The notes under the pieces were generated by a model, which was not told the origin of the DNA, ran no database searches, and saw only the letters and a program-made list of their open reading frames with translations. Positions 1 to 7,264 of a stretch of 11,786 nt of DNA are shown here, one piece after another (position 1 is the first letter of the stretch; each line of letters opens with the position of its first letter). This DNA comes from UBA8524 sp964215915 (lineage in GTDB: Bacteria; Bacteroidota; Bacteroidia; UBA8524), in the NCBI GenBank assembly GCA_964215915.1, contig CAXPEB010000061.1, positions 1-11,786 of the forward strand, written 5' to 3'. A program made the position numbers and the translations under genes.

Positions 1-43
1 CTCAAAGTCTTATCGAAGGGTCCGCTATTCCTATCACATCACT

Positions 44-52
44 TCAAAGAAC
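44..52 (-). promoter_or_regulatory. boxA-like element in a probable rRNA operon leader
   Basis: Read on the minus strand this is GTTCTTTGA, which resembles the boxA antitermination element found in the leaders of Bacteroidota rRNA operons. It lies about 65-70 nt downstream of the proximal promoter at 120-149. The rest of the leader (about positions 114 to 1) has no open frame. The inference is that a 16S rRNA gene begins just beyond position 1, reading leftward. No part of 16S itself is visible, so the assignment rests on the boxA-like match and the promoter pair. Confidence 0.6.
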
Positions 53-119
53 TTATTTCTTCTCTTCCCCTGTCTCGCCTCTCTCACTTTTACTAAACCC
101 CTCTCGCGAAACGGGGATG

Positions 120-149
120 CAAAGGTAATACTCTTTTCGATCTTGTCAA
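120..149 (-). promoter_or_regulatory. Proximal rRNA-type promoter (P2)
   Basis: The minus strand reads TTG (147-149), a 19-nt spacer, then TACCTTTG (120-127). This is an exact match to the Bacteroidota -7 consensus TAnnTTTG, with an acceptable -33 box. The start site would be near position 114, just inside the CCCC run. The promoter points left, away from the secreted-protein gene at 463, so it serves a transcript leaving the window. The leader content suggests that this transcript is an rRNA operon. Confidence 0.72.
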
Positions 150-224
150 GATAATTCCGAAGAATTTTTTCTTGCTATTACCTCAACCCGTTTTTCACAG
201 AACGTTTTCTCTCAAACGGGGATG

Positions 225-254
225 CAAAGGTAGCGGATTTTCCATCCCGTCAAA
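225..254 (-). promoter_or_regulatory. Distal rRNA-type promoter (P1)
   Basis: The minus strand reads TTTG (251-254), an 18-nt spacer, then TACCTTTG (225-232). The 19 bp containing the -7 box and the first transcribed bases (214-232) are identical to those of the proximal promoter (109-127), 105 bp away. Tandem promoters of this kind are typical of rRNA operons. Both point leftward. Confidence 0.72.
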
Positions 255-462
255 GACCCGGGGCAAAGATTTCTTAACATGAATGAAAAAGGGATTGATT
301 TACAAGGAGAAAAAATAACGTCCGCCCCAAAAGGATCATCCATACCTCCTCTCCCACGCTAATCCTAAAAACCCTACCCGGCTTAATAATACAAGACTCA
401 ACAGCATGCAGACTAGCCCTGATCTTTTCCGAACGGTTTGCTTTTTGCTATTTTGTGAGGCG

Positions 463-876
463 ATGAAATACCTCTACTGCGTATTTATAGCTATCGCCTT
501 TTCATTCGGGCATGCCAAAGCCCAGGTTCAGGTCAGCTTTAATATCGGCGACAGCCTTACACTCGGTCCCTGCCAGGAAGGCGAAAACTTCAATCATATC
601 GATATCCTGGTTAAAACCCGCTGGCCAAACCCGGAAGCGACTTACGACACCCTTTCGGGAAAAGGATTCTATAACTGGTATTTCGATGGCGATATCGATT
701 CCAAACGATTACCCTGTCAATATTCAGGTCGCAGATTCAAAATCGCAGGCTTCCATATCTATCAAAATGAAGACGGAACCCAACGTACCGTAATATTCGG
801 TCGTTTCCGCGATGAAGCCACCGTACTCTGGATAGAAGCCGAAAAAGCCGTGGAAAGCGGCGAAGTCATTCCTTAA
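463..876 (+). CDS. Small secreted protein of unknown function
   Basis: This encodes 137 residues that I do not recognise. I chose the ATG at 463 over the in-frame ATG at 406. From 463 the protein opens with a standard signal peptide (MKYLY, a hydrophobic stretch at residues 6-16, then a likely AKA|Q cleavage site near residue 20). The start also has GAGG four to seven bases upstream. The mature part is about 117 residues, rich in aromatic and charged residues, with two cysteines (Cys37 and Cys85) that could form a disulfide. It has no transmembrane segment or lipobox, so the product is probably periplasmic or extracellular. The GT9 gene starts 17 bp downstream on the same strand, so the two are probably co-transcribed, although nothing in the sequence links their functions. 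No confident promoter is visible upstream. The coding call is good; the function is unknown. Confidence 0.72.
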   Translation: MKYLYCVFIAIAFSFGHAKAQVQVSFNIGDSLTLGPCQEGENFNHIDILVKTRWPNPEATYDTLSGKGFYNWYFDGDIDSKRLPCQYSGRRFKIAGFHIYQNEDGTQRTVIFGRFRDEATVLWIEAEKAVESGEVIP

Positions 877-893
877 CGCTAATTTCGCCCTCC

Positions 894-1895
894 ATGGCGA
901 AACGTTTCCTGATCGTAAGATTCAGCTCCATCGGTGATATCGTACTGACTACCCCCGTGCTGCGCTGTATCAAAAAGGCCTCGCCAGATGCCCGTATTAC
1001 TTATGTAACCAAAAAGGCTTACGCCTCCATACTCCAAAACAATCCTCACATAGACGAGGTCCTTCAACTCGAAGATTCCTTTTCAGCCCTCAGGCAGGAA
1101 CTGGAAAACCGGCAATTCGACTACCTGATTGACCTGCATAATAATATACGTAGCCGACGCCTGCTCAGAGGTATCCCGGGAAGCTACCACCCTTTTCCCA
1201 AGCTCAACCTGGAAAAATGGCTGCTCGTTAACTTCAAGATCAACCGTTTGCCAGACACGCATATCGTCAACCGCTATCTCAGCACAGTGGCGAGTATGGG
1301 AATTCACTATGACGGGGAAGGCATGGATTACTTCATCCCCGAAAGTACCCTGCTCCCCGACTCCTTCCCTGCTGAGCCCTATGTGGCGATAGCGCTTGGC
1401 GGGCAACATGCCACCAAACGAATGCCGCAAAGCAAGGTTTCGGAACTCCTTAACCAACTCCATTGCCCGGTGGTATTGCTTGGGGGAAAAGAAGACGCGG
1501 AAATGGGCGACGCACTTATTCATCAATACCAATCAAACGAGCTGCATAATCTCGCCGGAAAATTGAGCCTGGACCAGAGCGCCCTGGCTTGTAAAAGGGC
1601 TGCGGCCCTGCTTACCCACGATACAGGCATGATGCACATAGCTGCCGCTCTGGACACCCCTATCGGAAGTGTTTGGGGCAATACCGTTCCGGAATTCGGC
1701 ATGTATCCTTTTTTCGCAGAGCACTCCACAGCAGCAAAAAAATCAATGGTCTTCGAAGTGAAGGGGTTGAACTGCCGCCCATGCAGTAAGATTGGCTACG
1801 AGAAATGCCCGAAAGGACATTTCAAATGTATGCTGTTACAGGACACTGCTGCTATGGCTGCGTTTCTGAACCGTCTTTGGGCTGAGGGAAAATAA
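894..1895 (+). CDS. Glycosyltransferase family 9 (heptosyltransferase-like)
   Basis: This is a 333-residue GT9 enzyme of the ADP-heptose:LPS heptosyltransferase (WaaF/RfaF, COG0859) type, expected to act on the cytoplasmic side of the inner membrane during lipopolysaccharide or related glycan synthesis. The N-terminal Rossmann half opens with LIVRFSSIGDIVLTTPVLR (residues 6-24), the acceptor-domain signature. The C-terminal donor-binding half contains LGGKEDAEMG (196-205), HNLAGKLSL (218-226) and the hallmark THDTGMMHIAAALDTP (241-256), followed by SVWGNTVPEFGMYP (259-272). The tail holds four cysteines (C294, C297, C305, C312) in a CRPC...KCPKGHFKCM pattern, seen in many GT9 proteins and possibly a metal site. 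Length is normal for the family. It lies 17 bp after the secreted-protein gene, and its last 44 bp overlap the 3' end of the convergent terC gene. Donor and acceptor sugars cannot be read from sequence. Confidence 0.9.
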   Translation: MAKRFLIVRFSSIGDIVLTTPVLRCIKKASPDARITYVTKKAYASILQNNPHIDEVLQLEDSFSALRQELENRQFDYLIDLHNNIRSRRLLRGIPGSYHPFPKLNLEKWLLVNFKINRLPDTHIVNRYLSTVASMGIHYDGEGMDYFIPESTLLPDSFPAEPYVAIALGGQHATKRMPQSKVSELLNQLHCPVVLLGGKEDAEMGDALIHQYQSNELHNLAGKLSLDQSALACKRAAALLTHDTGMMHIAAALDTPIGSVWGNTVPEFGMYPFFAEHSTAAKKSMVFEVKGLNCRPCSKIGYEKCPKGHFKCMLLQDTAAMAAFLNRLWAEGK

Positions 1896-2913
1896 TCGAC
1901 GCCAGTATACTCAGGGCCAGAATACCCAGAATCACATACAGCGAGCCCTCTGTGGTGAAACCCCAGTTGACCATAAAATCATGGAACATCATCTTCACCC
2001 CGATAAACAGCATCAGGATGCCTAACCCGAATTTCAGATAATGGAACAGGTGCATGATGTTGCTCAGCAGGAAAAACAGGGAACGCAATCCCATAATGGC
2101 AAAAATATTCGAGAAGAAAACGATGTAGGCGTCCTTGGTCACCGAGAAAATGGCCGGTACCGAATCAAAAGCAAAAATGACATCGGTAAACTCTACCACC
2201 ATCAACGCAACAAATAAAGGGGTCATCATTACCCTTCCGCTGTGCCGGATAAAAAAATGGGACCCTACATAGCGGGGATAGATAGGCGCCAGCTTGCTCA
2301 GAAACTTCACCACCGGGTGCGATCCCGGCTGTATCTGCTCCTCTTTTTCCTCGGTGAAGAGCATTTTGATGCCCGTATAAAGTAATATACCCCCGAATAC
2401 ATACATCACCCAACTGAATGACTCCAGCAGGCTGGCTCCCAGGAATATGAACGCAAAACGCATGACAACCGCCCCCAGAACTCCCCAGAACAGGATTTGC
2501 TTGTAGTACTGCTCCCGCACTCTGAAAGTCTTGAAGATTACGATCATCACAAAGATGTTATCAATACTCAGGGCATATTCGATAAGGTAACCGGTAAGAA
2601 ACTCAAGCGAGAGGTTATGCCGGTAAACTACCAGGTCCTTCTCAAAATCGCCGGATAGCAGAAAGGAGTGCCCGTGCTCCCGGATCAACCTGGAAAGTTG
2701 CCGGCCGTCTTCTACCCCATGCAGGAATTCTCCCCGTGAATCCAGGAAAAAATAAAAACCAACTGCCATGGCCACCCAGACGAGTGTCCAGGAAATGGCC
2801 TCCCGAAAACCCACTATATGGCTCTTTCTGGAGAACAAACCCAGGTCAACCAGCAGCACCGCAAGAATGATCAGCAGAAAACCGCTGAATATCAGGACCT
2901 CGTTCCCTCCCAT
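1852..2913 (-). CDS. TerC-family integral membrane protein (Alx-like)
   Basis: This is a 353-residue polytopic inner-membrane protein of the TerC/Alx family, whose members are linked to manganese export and tellurium resistance. About eight to nine hydrophobic segments are visible: roughly 7-26, 38-57, 105-127, 140-160, 165-186, 230-250, 262-284, 288-310 and 324-343. The family's acidic membrane motifs are present as EYALSIDNIFV (112-122) and EFTDVIFAFDSVPAIFSVT (241-259), which contain the aspartates thought to bind the ion. Between the second and third segments lies a hydrophilic stretch (about 58-103) that seems longer than in E. coli Alx. The ATG directly follows the ndh stop (TAG|ATG), with AAAAGGA about nine bases upstream, so translation is probably coupled to ndh. 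The 3' end overlaps the convergent GT9 gene by 44 bp. The metal specificity is inferred from the family only. Confidence 0.9.
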   Translation of the reverse strand: MGGNEVLIFSGFLLIILAVLLVDLGLFSRKSHIVGFREAISWTLVWVAMAVGFYFFLDSRGEFLHGVEDGRQLSRLIREHGHSFLLSGDFEKDLVVYRHNLSLEFLTGYLIEYALSIDNIFVMIVIFKTFRVREQYYKQILFWGVLGAVVMRFAFIFLGASLLESFSWVMYVFGGILLYTGIKMLFTEEKEEQIQPGSHPVVKFLSKLAPIYPRYVGSHFFIRHSGRVMMTPLFVALMVVEFTDVIFAFDSVPAIFSVTKDAYIVFFSNIFAIMGLRSLFFLLSNIMHLFHYLKFGLGILMLFIGVKMMFHDFMVNWGFTTEGSLYVILGILALSILASIIFPQPKDGSETQP

Positions 2914-4197
2914 CTAGTTTTCCTTTTTATACGGTCGGATGATCAGGCGTATTGCCCTTTCGTATGAAAAATAATTCCAGCTCCAGTTGACGAAAACCAT
3001 GAGCCTGTTGCGGAAACCAACCAGCATGAGCAGATGGATGAACATCCATACCACCCAGGCAAACCAGCCCCGGAAATGCACAAAGGGCAGATCAACCACT
3101 GCCTTGTTCCTGCCAATGGTCGCCATGGATCCCTTATCCCGGTAAGTAAAGGGCTTCGGTTTTTTTCCGGACTCCATCCTGAACAGGTTCTCCGCCAGGT
3201 GATGGGCCTGCTGCATGGCAACCGGAGCAACCATAGGATGACCATTTGGAAATGCCTTGTCCGAGGTCATCGAAGCGATATCTCCGATCGCAAAGATTCC
3301 GGGATGCTCCTCTACCTGGTTGAATGCATTCACACGGATCCGGTTTCCCCTGACGATCAAATCGGGTTGCAGCCCATCAGGCATGTCCCCCTTCACCCCA
3401 GCCGACCAGATCACTGTTTCGGCAAGCAAACTTTCCTGATCCTTCAAGGTCAGTTCTCGCCCGTCGTAACCGGTTACCAGGGTATTCAGCTGAACCTCCA
3501 CCCCCATTTCCTCGAGAAAATGCCGTGCTTCCTCCGAAGACTTATCGGACATAGCCGACAACAGACGCGGACCGGCTTCGATCAGATGAATCTTCATCAT
3601 ATCGGCTTCCAGTTCGCTGTAATCACTGGGAATAACATTCTTCCTGATCTCGGCCATGGCACCTGCCAGTTCCACACCGGTAGGACCACCGCCAACGATC
3701 ACAAAATTCATGGCTTCCTTTTTCTGGTCCAGGCTCTGGGCTACCAGAGCTTTCTCAAACTCCTGCAAGAGGTAGCTACGAATATCCAATGCCTGGGGAA
3801 TGCTCTTGATTGGCATGGTAAGTTTTTCCAGCGATTCATTCCCGAAAAAATTCGTGGTGGAGCCTGTTGCCAATACAAGGTAATCGTAGTCAAAATCACC
3901 AACAGAGGTTTCTACCTTTTTTTCTTCAGGCAGCACCCGCTGTACTTCAGCCATACGGAAAGCCACATTGGGCATCGGACCGATGACTTTTCTCAGGGGG
4001 TAAGCGATGGCATCGGAACCGAGTCCACCGGTAGCCACCTGGTACAACAAAGGCTGAAATGTATGGTAGTTGTGTTTATCGAGCAGATAAACCTTGAAAT
4101 TCCTGTGATTAAGTTTTTTTGCCAGCTCCAGGCCGGCAAAACCACCACCCACTATGAGTACGGTTGGGTATGAAAGCGTGCTGAATTTCTCCGACAT
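2914..4197 (-). CDS. ndh: Type II NADH dehydrogenase (NDH-2)
   Basis: This is a 427-residue FAD flavoprotein that oxidises NADH and reduces quinone at the cytoplasmic membrane face without pumping protons. I see the FAD-binding glycine motif VGGGFAGLELA (residues 16-26), the NDH-2 quinone-region motif YHTFQPLLYQVATGGL (44-59), LVLATGS (107-113), the NADH-binding glycine motif VGGGPTGVELAGAMAE (168-183), IWSAGVKG (263-270) and the second FAD motif GIFAIGD (300-306). Near residues 378-406 the chain is hydrophobic and aromatic (WFAWVVWMFIHLLMLVGF), the usual membrane anchor. The frame can be opened at a TTG at 4212, but that codon lies inside a likely -7 promoter box (4210-4217), so I prefer the ATG at 4197. 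terC follows with no intergenic base, so the two form an operon. The peptidase gene upstream ends at 4254. Confidence 0.93.
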   Translation of the reverse strand: MSEKFSTLSYPTVLIVGGGFAGLELAKKLNHRNFKVYLLDKHNYHTFQPLLYQVATGGLGSDAIAYPLRKVIGPMPNVAFRMAEVQRVLPEEKKVETSVGDFDYDYLVLATGSTTNFFGNESLEKLTMPIKSIPQALDIRSYLLQEFEKALVAQSLDQKKEAMNFVIVGGGPTGVELAGAMAEIRKNVIPSDYSELEADMMKIHLIEAGPRLLSAMSDKSSEEARHFLEEMGVEVQLNTLVTGYDGRELTLKDQESLLAETVIWSAGVKGDMPDGLQPDLIVRGNRIRVNAFNQVEEHPGIFAIGDIASMTSDKAFPNGHPMVAPVAMQQAHHLAENLFRMESGKKPKPFTYRDKGSMATIGRNKAVVDLPFVHFRGWFAWVVWMFIHLLMLVGFRNRLMVFVNWSWNYFSYERAIRLIIRPYKKEN

Positions 4198-4209
4198 CGA
4201 ATCCGACTG

Positions 4210-4217
4210 CAAAGGTC
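4210..4217 (-). promoter_or_regulatory. Possible -7 box for ndh-terC
   Basis: The minus strand reads GACCTTTG, one mismatch from TAnnTTTG, followed by CA as in the rRNA and rpsA promoters of this window. No convincing -33 TTTG lies 18-21 bases upstream. Transcription would start only about 5-8 nt before the ATG at 4197, giving an almost leaderless mRNA. This is an inference from one half of a promoter. Confidence 0.35.
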
Positions 4218-4253
4218 TGTAATTTCTCCATACAGTCTAACGCCTACCCTGAA

Positions 4254-6065
4254 TTATTTTGGAAAAACCAGGATATTGTTCTCTCTGTCCGTATCAGCCA
4301 GCCTGTGGTCAGGGTCAATTTCCACGCGCTTCACTTTCTTTTTACTGTCGAACTCAAAGCTGTAGTAGGTGTCCACCCAACGCCAGTCCTCAAGAACCGT
4401 AATGTCATCCATGTCGGGGTTGTCTCTTTGTATAGATTGAGGAACGTAAAAGCGCTGGCTGCTTCCATCGCGGAAATACACCTGAACGACCAAGGGCATT
4501 GGGATTCCACCCAGGTTTTTCAGACCGATTATTACCTGGTCGCCATCCTGAACCCCGGCATTTACCGAATAGTCAATCACCCGAGTGCTTTCAATCCATA
4601 AGTTAAAATACCAGTCCAGCTCCATCCCCGAATTCAGTTCGAACAATATCTTAAGATCATCCGGGGTAGGGTGTTTGAATTTCCAGGTATTGAAAAATTC
4701 GAGCATCGTGGTATGAAAAACCGAATCTCCCACCAGGTAATTCAGTTGTGAAAGAAAGACTGAGCCCTTGTTGTAAGCGGCTATTCCGTATGCCCTGTTG
4801 GAGCGGAACCAGTCGGCATGTGTGGTAAGCGGTTCCTCTTTTCCGCTTCCGGCTATACTCAGGTAACCGCGGTAAGCGCCCTGGAAGTGAGCATCCCCCA
4901 GGTTGGGGAATAAAGCCTGCATCACTACTGCGCTGCTATATTCGGTAAAGCCTTCATCCATCCAGTAATAATGGCTTTCGTCAAAGGCCAACACCCCCTG
5001 AAACCAATTGTGGTTCATTTCATGGACAGACACACCCACGAGTGAACCCAGGTTACGCCTGCCGGTGATCAGGGTCAGCATCGGATACTCCATACCTCCA
5101 TCCCCTCCCTGAATGTAGGAAAACTGGGGAAATGGGTATTCACCGAACTCCCGGTTCATCACGGAAAAAGCTTTTACCATATATGCTCCCAGCTGTGGCC
5201 AGGTTTCATTGGTCATGCTGTCGGGCTGATAGATCAGGTGTATAACCGTGCCGTGGTCGGTTACGGTCTTTTCATGCACATAATCGGGATCAGCCGCCCA
5301 GGCAAAGTCATGAACCCTTTCGGCTTTGAACCTCCAGGTAAGCCGAGAGCTTTCCGGCCTTTTTACGCTTTGCCCTTCTTCTTCATACCCCTTCCCGATC
5401 TCACCTGCATTCTGCAGTACACCGGTTGCCCCGATAAGATAGGCCGAGTCGATAGTGATATTTACCTCAAAACTGCCCCATACTCCGTGAAATTCCCGTG
5501 CTATATAGGGATCGGTATGCCAGCCCTCACGATCAAACTCACATAACTTGGGATACCATTGAGTCATAGAAAAACGGATACCCTCCGCATTGTCGCGGCC
5601 ACTGCGCCTCACCTGCAGGGGCACCTGGCTCTCAAATTCCATATACAACTCAGCACTCTTTCCTGGCGTAATGGTATGGTCTAGCTGCACTTCCAGGATG
5701 GTTCCGCTTACGGTAAAGTTCACCGGTTTCCCGTCCTGGGTAAGTTTCAGAATATGATGATAACCCTGTTCTTCGGGCTTCAGTTTGCTGATCCGGTCCC
5801 CGATGCGCTTATCCGGATCTTCGATCCAGCGGCTACGAACATCCATCTCCGAATTCGGTTGAAAGGCGTTGAAATAGAGGTGATAATAGACCTTATTCAG
5901 TGTAAAGGGAGAATGATTCGTGTACTTCAGGCGCTGTTTACCCGTAAACCGGTTGGCAGATTCATCCATTTCGATATCCATGCGGTAATCTGCCTCCTGC
6001 TGCCAGTACTGGGCCTGTGCTCCGAGCCCGGTAGCCAACAGGACACTCATCATCCATATTTTCAT
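4254..6065 (-). CDS. Secreted M1-family zinc metallopeptidase
   Basis: This encodes a 603-residue gluzincin aminopeptidase-type protein. The zinc site is complete: HEMNH at residues 348-352 followed by 18 residues and then E371 (HExxH-x18-E), within the stretch VHEMNHNWFQG...YYWMDEGFTEY. Upstream is GGMEYP (323-328), which takes the place of the GxMEN substrate-binding motif, with Tyr where Asn is usual. Y425 or Y431 (AYGIAAYNKG) is the likely catalytic tyrosine. The N-terminal half (about 25-280) is the beta-rich M1 domain. A signal peptide, MKIWMMSVLLATGLGAQA, with cleavage near residue 18, puts the protein in the periplasm or outside. A TTG three codons upstream is possible, but the ATG at 6065 gives the better signal peptide. 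About 110 residues follow the catalytic helix region. It lies between trpS (113 bp upstream) and ndh (57 bp downstream). Substrate is unknown. Confidence 0.9.
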   Translation of the reverse strand: MKIWMMSVLLATGLGAQAQYWQQEADYRMDIEMDESANRFTGKQRLKYTNHSPFTLNKVYYHLYFNAFQPNSEMDVRSRWIEDPDKRIGDRISKLKPEEQGYHHILKLTQDGKPVNFTVSGTILEVQLDHTITPGKSAELYMEFESQVPLQVRRSGRDNAEGIRFSMTQWYPKLCEFDREGWHTDPYIAREFHGVWGSFEVNITIDSAYLIGATGVLQNAGEIGKGYEEEGQSVKRPESSRLTWRFKAERVHDFAWAADPDYVHEKTVTDHGTVIHLIYQPDSMTNETWPQLGAYMVKAFSVMNREFGEYPFPQFSYIQGGDGGMEYPMLTLITGRRNLGSLVGVSVHEMNHNWFQGVLAFDESHYYWMDEGFTEYSSAVVMQALFPNLGDAHFQGAYRGYLSIAGSGKEEPLTTHADWFRSNRAYGIAAYNKGSVFLSQLNYLVGDSVFHTTMLEFFNTWKFKHPTPDDLKILFELNSGMELDWYFNLWIESTRVIDYSVNAGVQDGDQVIIGLKNLGGIPMPLVVQVYFRDGSSQRFYVPQSIQRDNPDMDDITVLEDWRWVDTYYSFEFDSKKKVKRVEIDPDHRLADTDRENNILVFPK

Positions 6066-6071
6066 GGGCGC

Positions 6072-6102
6072 CAAAATGTGTAAAAATCCCTAAAGATGCA
6101 AA
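6072..6102 (-). promoter_or_regulatory. Possible promoter for the M1 peptidase gene
   Basis: The minus strand has TTTG at 6099-6102, a 19-nt spacer, then ACATTTTG at 6072-6079. The -33 box and spacing fit the Bacteroidota pattern. The -7 box keeps TTTG but lacks the leading TA. If it is used, transcription would begin at or within a base or two of the ATG at 6065. Confidence 0.4.
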
Positions 6103-6136
6103 AGGAAGAGACCGGTATCTCTGCTGAGCGGACAAA

Positions 6137-6156
6137 CATTCCCTTATCGGGGAATG
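6137..6156 (-). terminator. Hairpin after trpS, possible terminator
   Basis: CATTCCC (6137-6143) and GGGAATG (6150-6156) form a perfect 7-bp stem with a 6-nt loop, starting 21 nt past the trpS stop. On the minus strand it is followed only by TTTG, not by a long U run, so termination strength is uncertain. Its position between trpS and the peptidase gene suits a terminator. Confidence 0.4.
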
Positions 6157-6177
6157 CGACGCAGGTATTTTATGCTG

Positions 6178-7176
6178 TCAATAGAAGCGTTTGAAACCGA
6201 TGATTTCTTTCACCTCACGAATGGTTTTGGATGCCGATTCACGTGCCTTTTCTTCTCCTATTTTTACGGCTTTGGCAATAAATTCCGGGTCGGAATCCAC
6301 TTCCTTGATTCGCTCCCGCATAGGAGTAAGGTAGGCAATCATGTCCTCGGCAATCTGCATTTTCATGTCTCCGTAACGGATGCTGCAATCGTTCCAGGCT
6401 TGCTCGTATTGGGACAGTACCTCCGGACTGGAAACCAGGGCCATCAGGTCAAATAGATTCTGAACCGGTTCGGTTTTAGGAGAATCCGGCGCTGTGGGAC
6501 CGGAATCTGTTACTGCTCTTTTCATCTTTTTCAGGATGACTTCCGGCTCATCCCTCAGAAATATGGCCGTATGCTCGCCGGAGGACTTGCTCATTTTGCC
6601 CTTTCCATCCAGTCCGGGCACCTTTATCAGGTTCTTTCCGAAATTGAAGGCGTAGGGTTCCGGGAAATAATCCACCTTATACATATGGTTGAAACGGTTC
6701 CCGAAGTTACGGGCCATTTCCAGGTGCGGTTCCTGGTCTTTACCCACCGGCACTTTGCTGGCTTTGTGAATGATAATATCGGCGGTCATCAATACCGGGT
6801 AAGTAAGCAAGCCGGCATTGACATTATTCGGTTGGGAACGAACCTTTTCTTTGAAAGAGGCTACCCTTTCCAGTTCCCCCAGGTAGGCATTCATATTCAG
6901 AAACAGGTATAGCTCCGAAATTTCGGGCACATCACTTTGTATATAGAGTGTACATTTCTCCGGATCCAGCCCGCAAGCCAGGTATTCTACCAATACGCTC
7001 CGCACACTTTGATGCAGATCGGTAGGTGTGGGATGCGTAGTGAGCGAATGGAGGTCGGCAATAAAGAAGTAACAATTGTGTTCCTCCTGCATGCGAATGA
7101 AATTCTTCAGCGCCCCGAAATAATTCCCGAGGTGTAGGTTCCCTGTCGATCGTATACCGCTAACTACCGTTTCCAT
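6178..7176 (-). CDS. trpS: Tryptophan--tRNA ligase
   Basis: This 332-residue class I aminoacyl-tRNA synthetase charges tRNA-Trp in the cytoplasm. The family signatures are intact: SGIRSTGNLHLGNYFGAL (residues 6-23) holds the HIGH-type motif as HLGN, VGKDQEPHLEMARN (144-157) is the tryptophanyl-AMP-binding segment, and GKGKMSKS (191-198) is the KMSKS loop. Length matches bacterial TrpRS. It starts with ATG; no Shine-Dalgarno is visible. The bases just before it read TTTGCGCCC, which may be the end of a -7 promoter box and would leave a leader of only a few nucleotides. It is separated from pyrB by 242 bp and from the peptidase gene by 113 bp with a hairpin, so it is probably its own transcription unit. 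No T-box or trp leader peptide is evident upstream. Confidence 0.97.
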   Translation of the reverse strand: METVVSGIRSTGNLHLGNYFGALKNFIRMQEEHNCYFFIADLHSLTTHPTPTDLHQSVRSVLVEYLACGLDPEKCTLYIQSDVPEISELYLFLNMNAYLGELERVASFKEKVRSQPNNVNAGLLTYPVLMTADIIIHKASKVPVGKDQEPHLEMARNFGNRFNHMYKVDYFPEPYAFNFGKNLIKVPGLDGKGKMSKSSGEHTAIFLRDEPEVILKKMKRAVTDSGPTAPDSPKTEPVQNLFDLMALVSSPEVLSQYEQAWNDCSIRYGDMKMQIAEDMIAYLTPMRERIKEVDSDPEFIAKAVKIGEEKARESASKTIREVKEIIGFKRFY

Positions 7177-7179
7177 GGG

Positions 7180-7187
7180 CGCAAATT
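7180..7187 (-). promoter_or_regulatory. Possible -7 box for trpS
   Basis: The minus strand reads TTAATTTG immediately before CGCCC and the trpS ATG. It differs from TAnnTTTG at one base, and no good -33 TTTG is found at the right distance. The same arrangement (TTTTTA, a few bases, TTTG, GCGCCC, ATG) precedes the peptidase gene at 6065, which is the main reason to take it seriously. Confidence 0.33.
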
Positions 7188-7264
7188 AATAAAAAGACGG
7201 CCAGATATGGGTCAGGGAGAGATAATGGTTTCAGAGATTTTTAGTTTTTGAGAATGGGGATATT

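Noticed and set aside
264..271. A third possible -7 box (AATCTTTG on the minus strand) upstream of the rRNA-type promoters
   Set aside because: It has a mismatch in the TA and no -33 TTTG at a suitable distance.
330..348. Plus-strand stretch resembling the 16S 3' end (GGATCA...ACCTCCT)
   Set aside because: The match is split by extra bases, no other 16S sequence is nearby, and it lies upstream of leftward promoters; it is probably chance.
406..462. Upstream ATG for the secreted-protein gene
   Set aside because: The extra 19 residues would bury the signal peptide inside the protein, whereas the ATG at 463 gives a normal one.
3034..4173. A 379-codon open frame on the plus strand, opposite ndh
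   Set aside because: It lies entirely within the well-supported ndh gene on the other strand and its product resembles no family. Antisense open frames of this size arise from codon bias.
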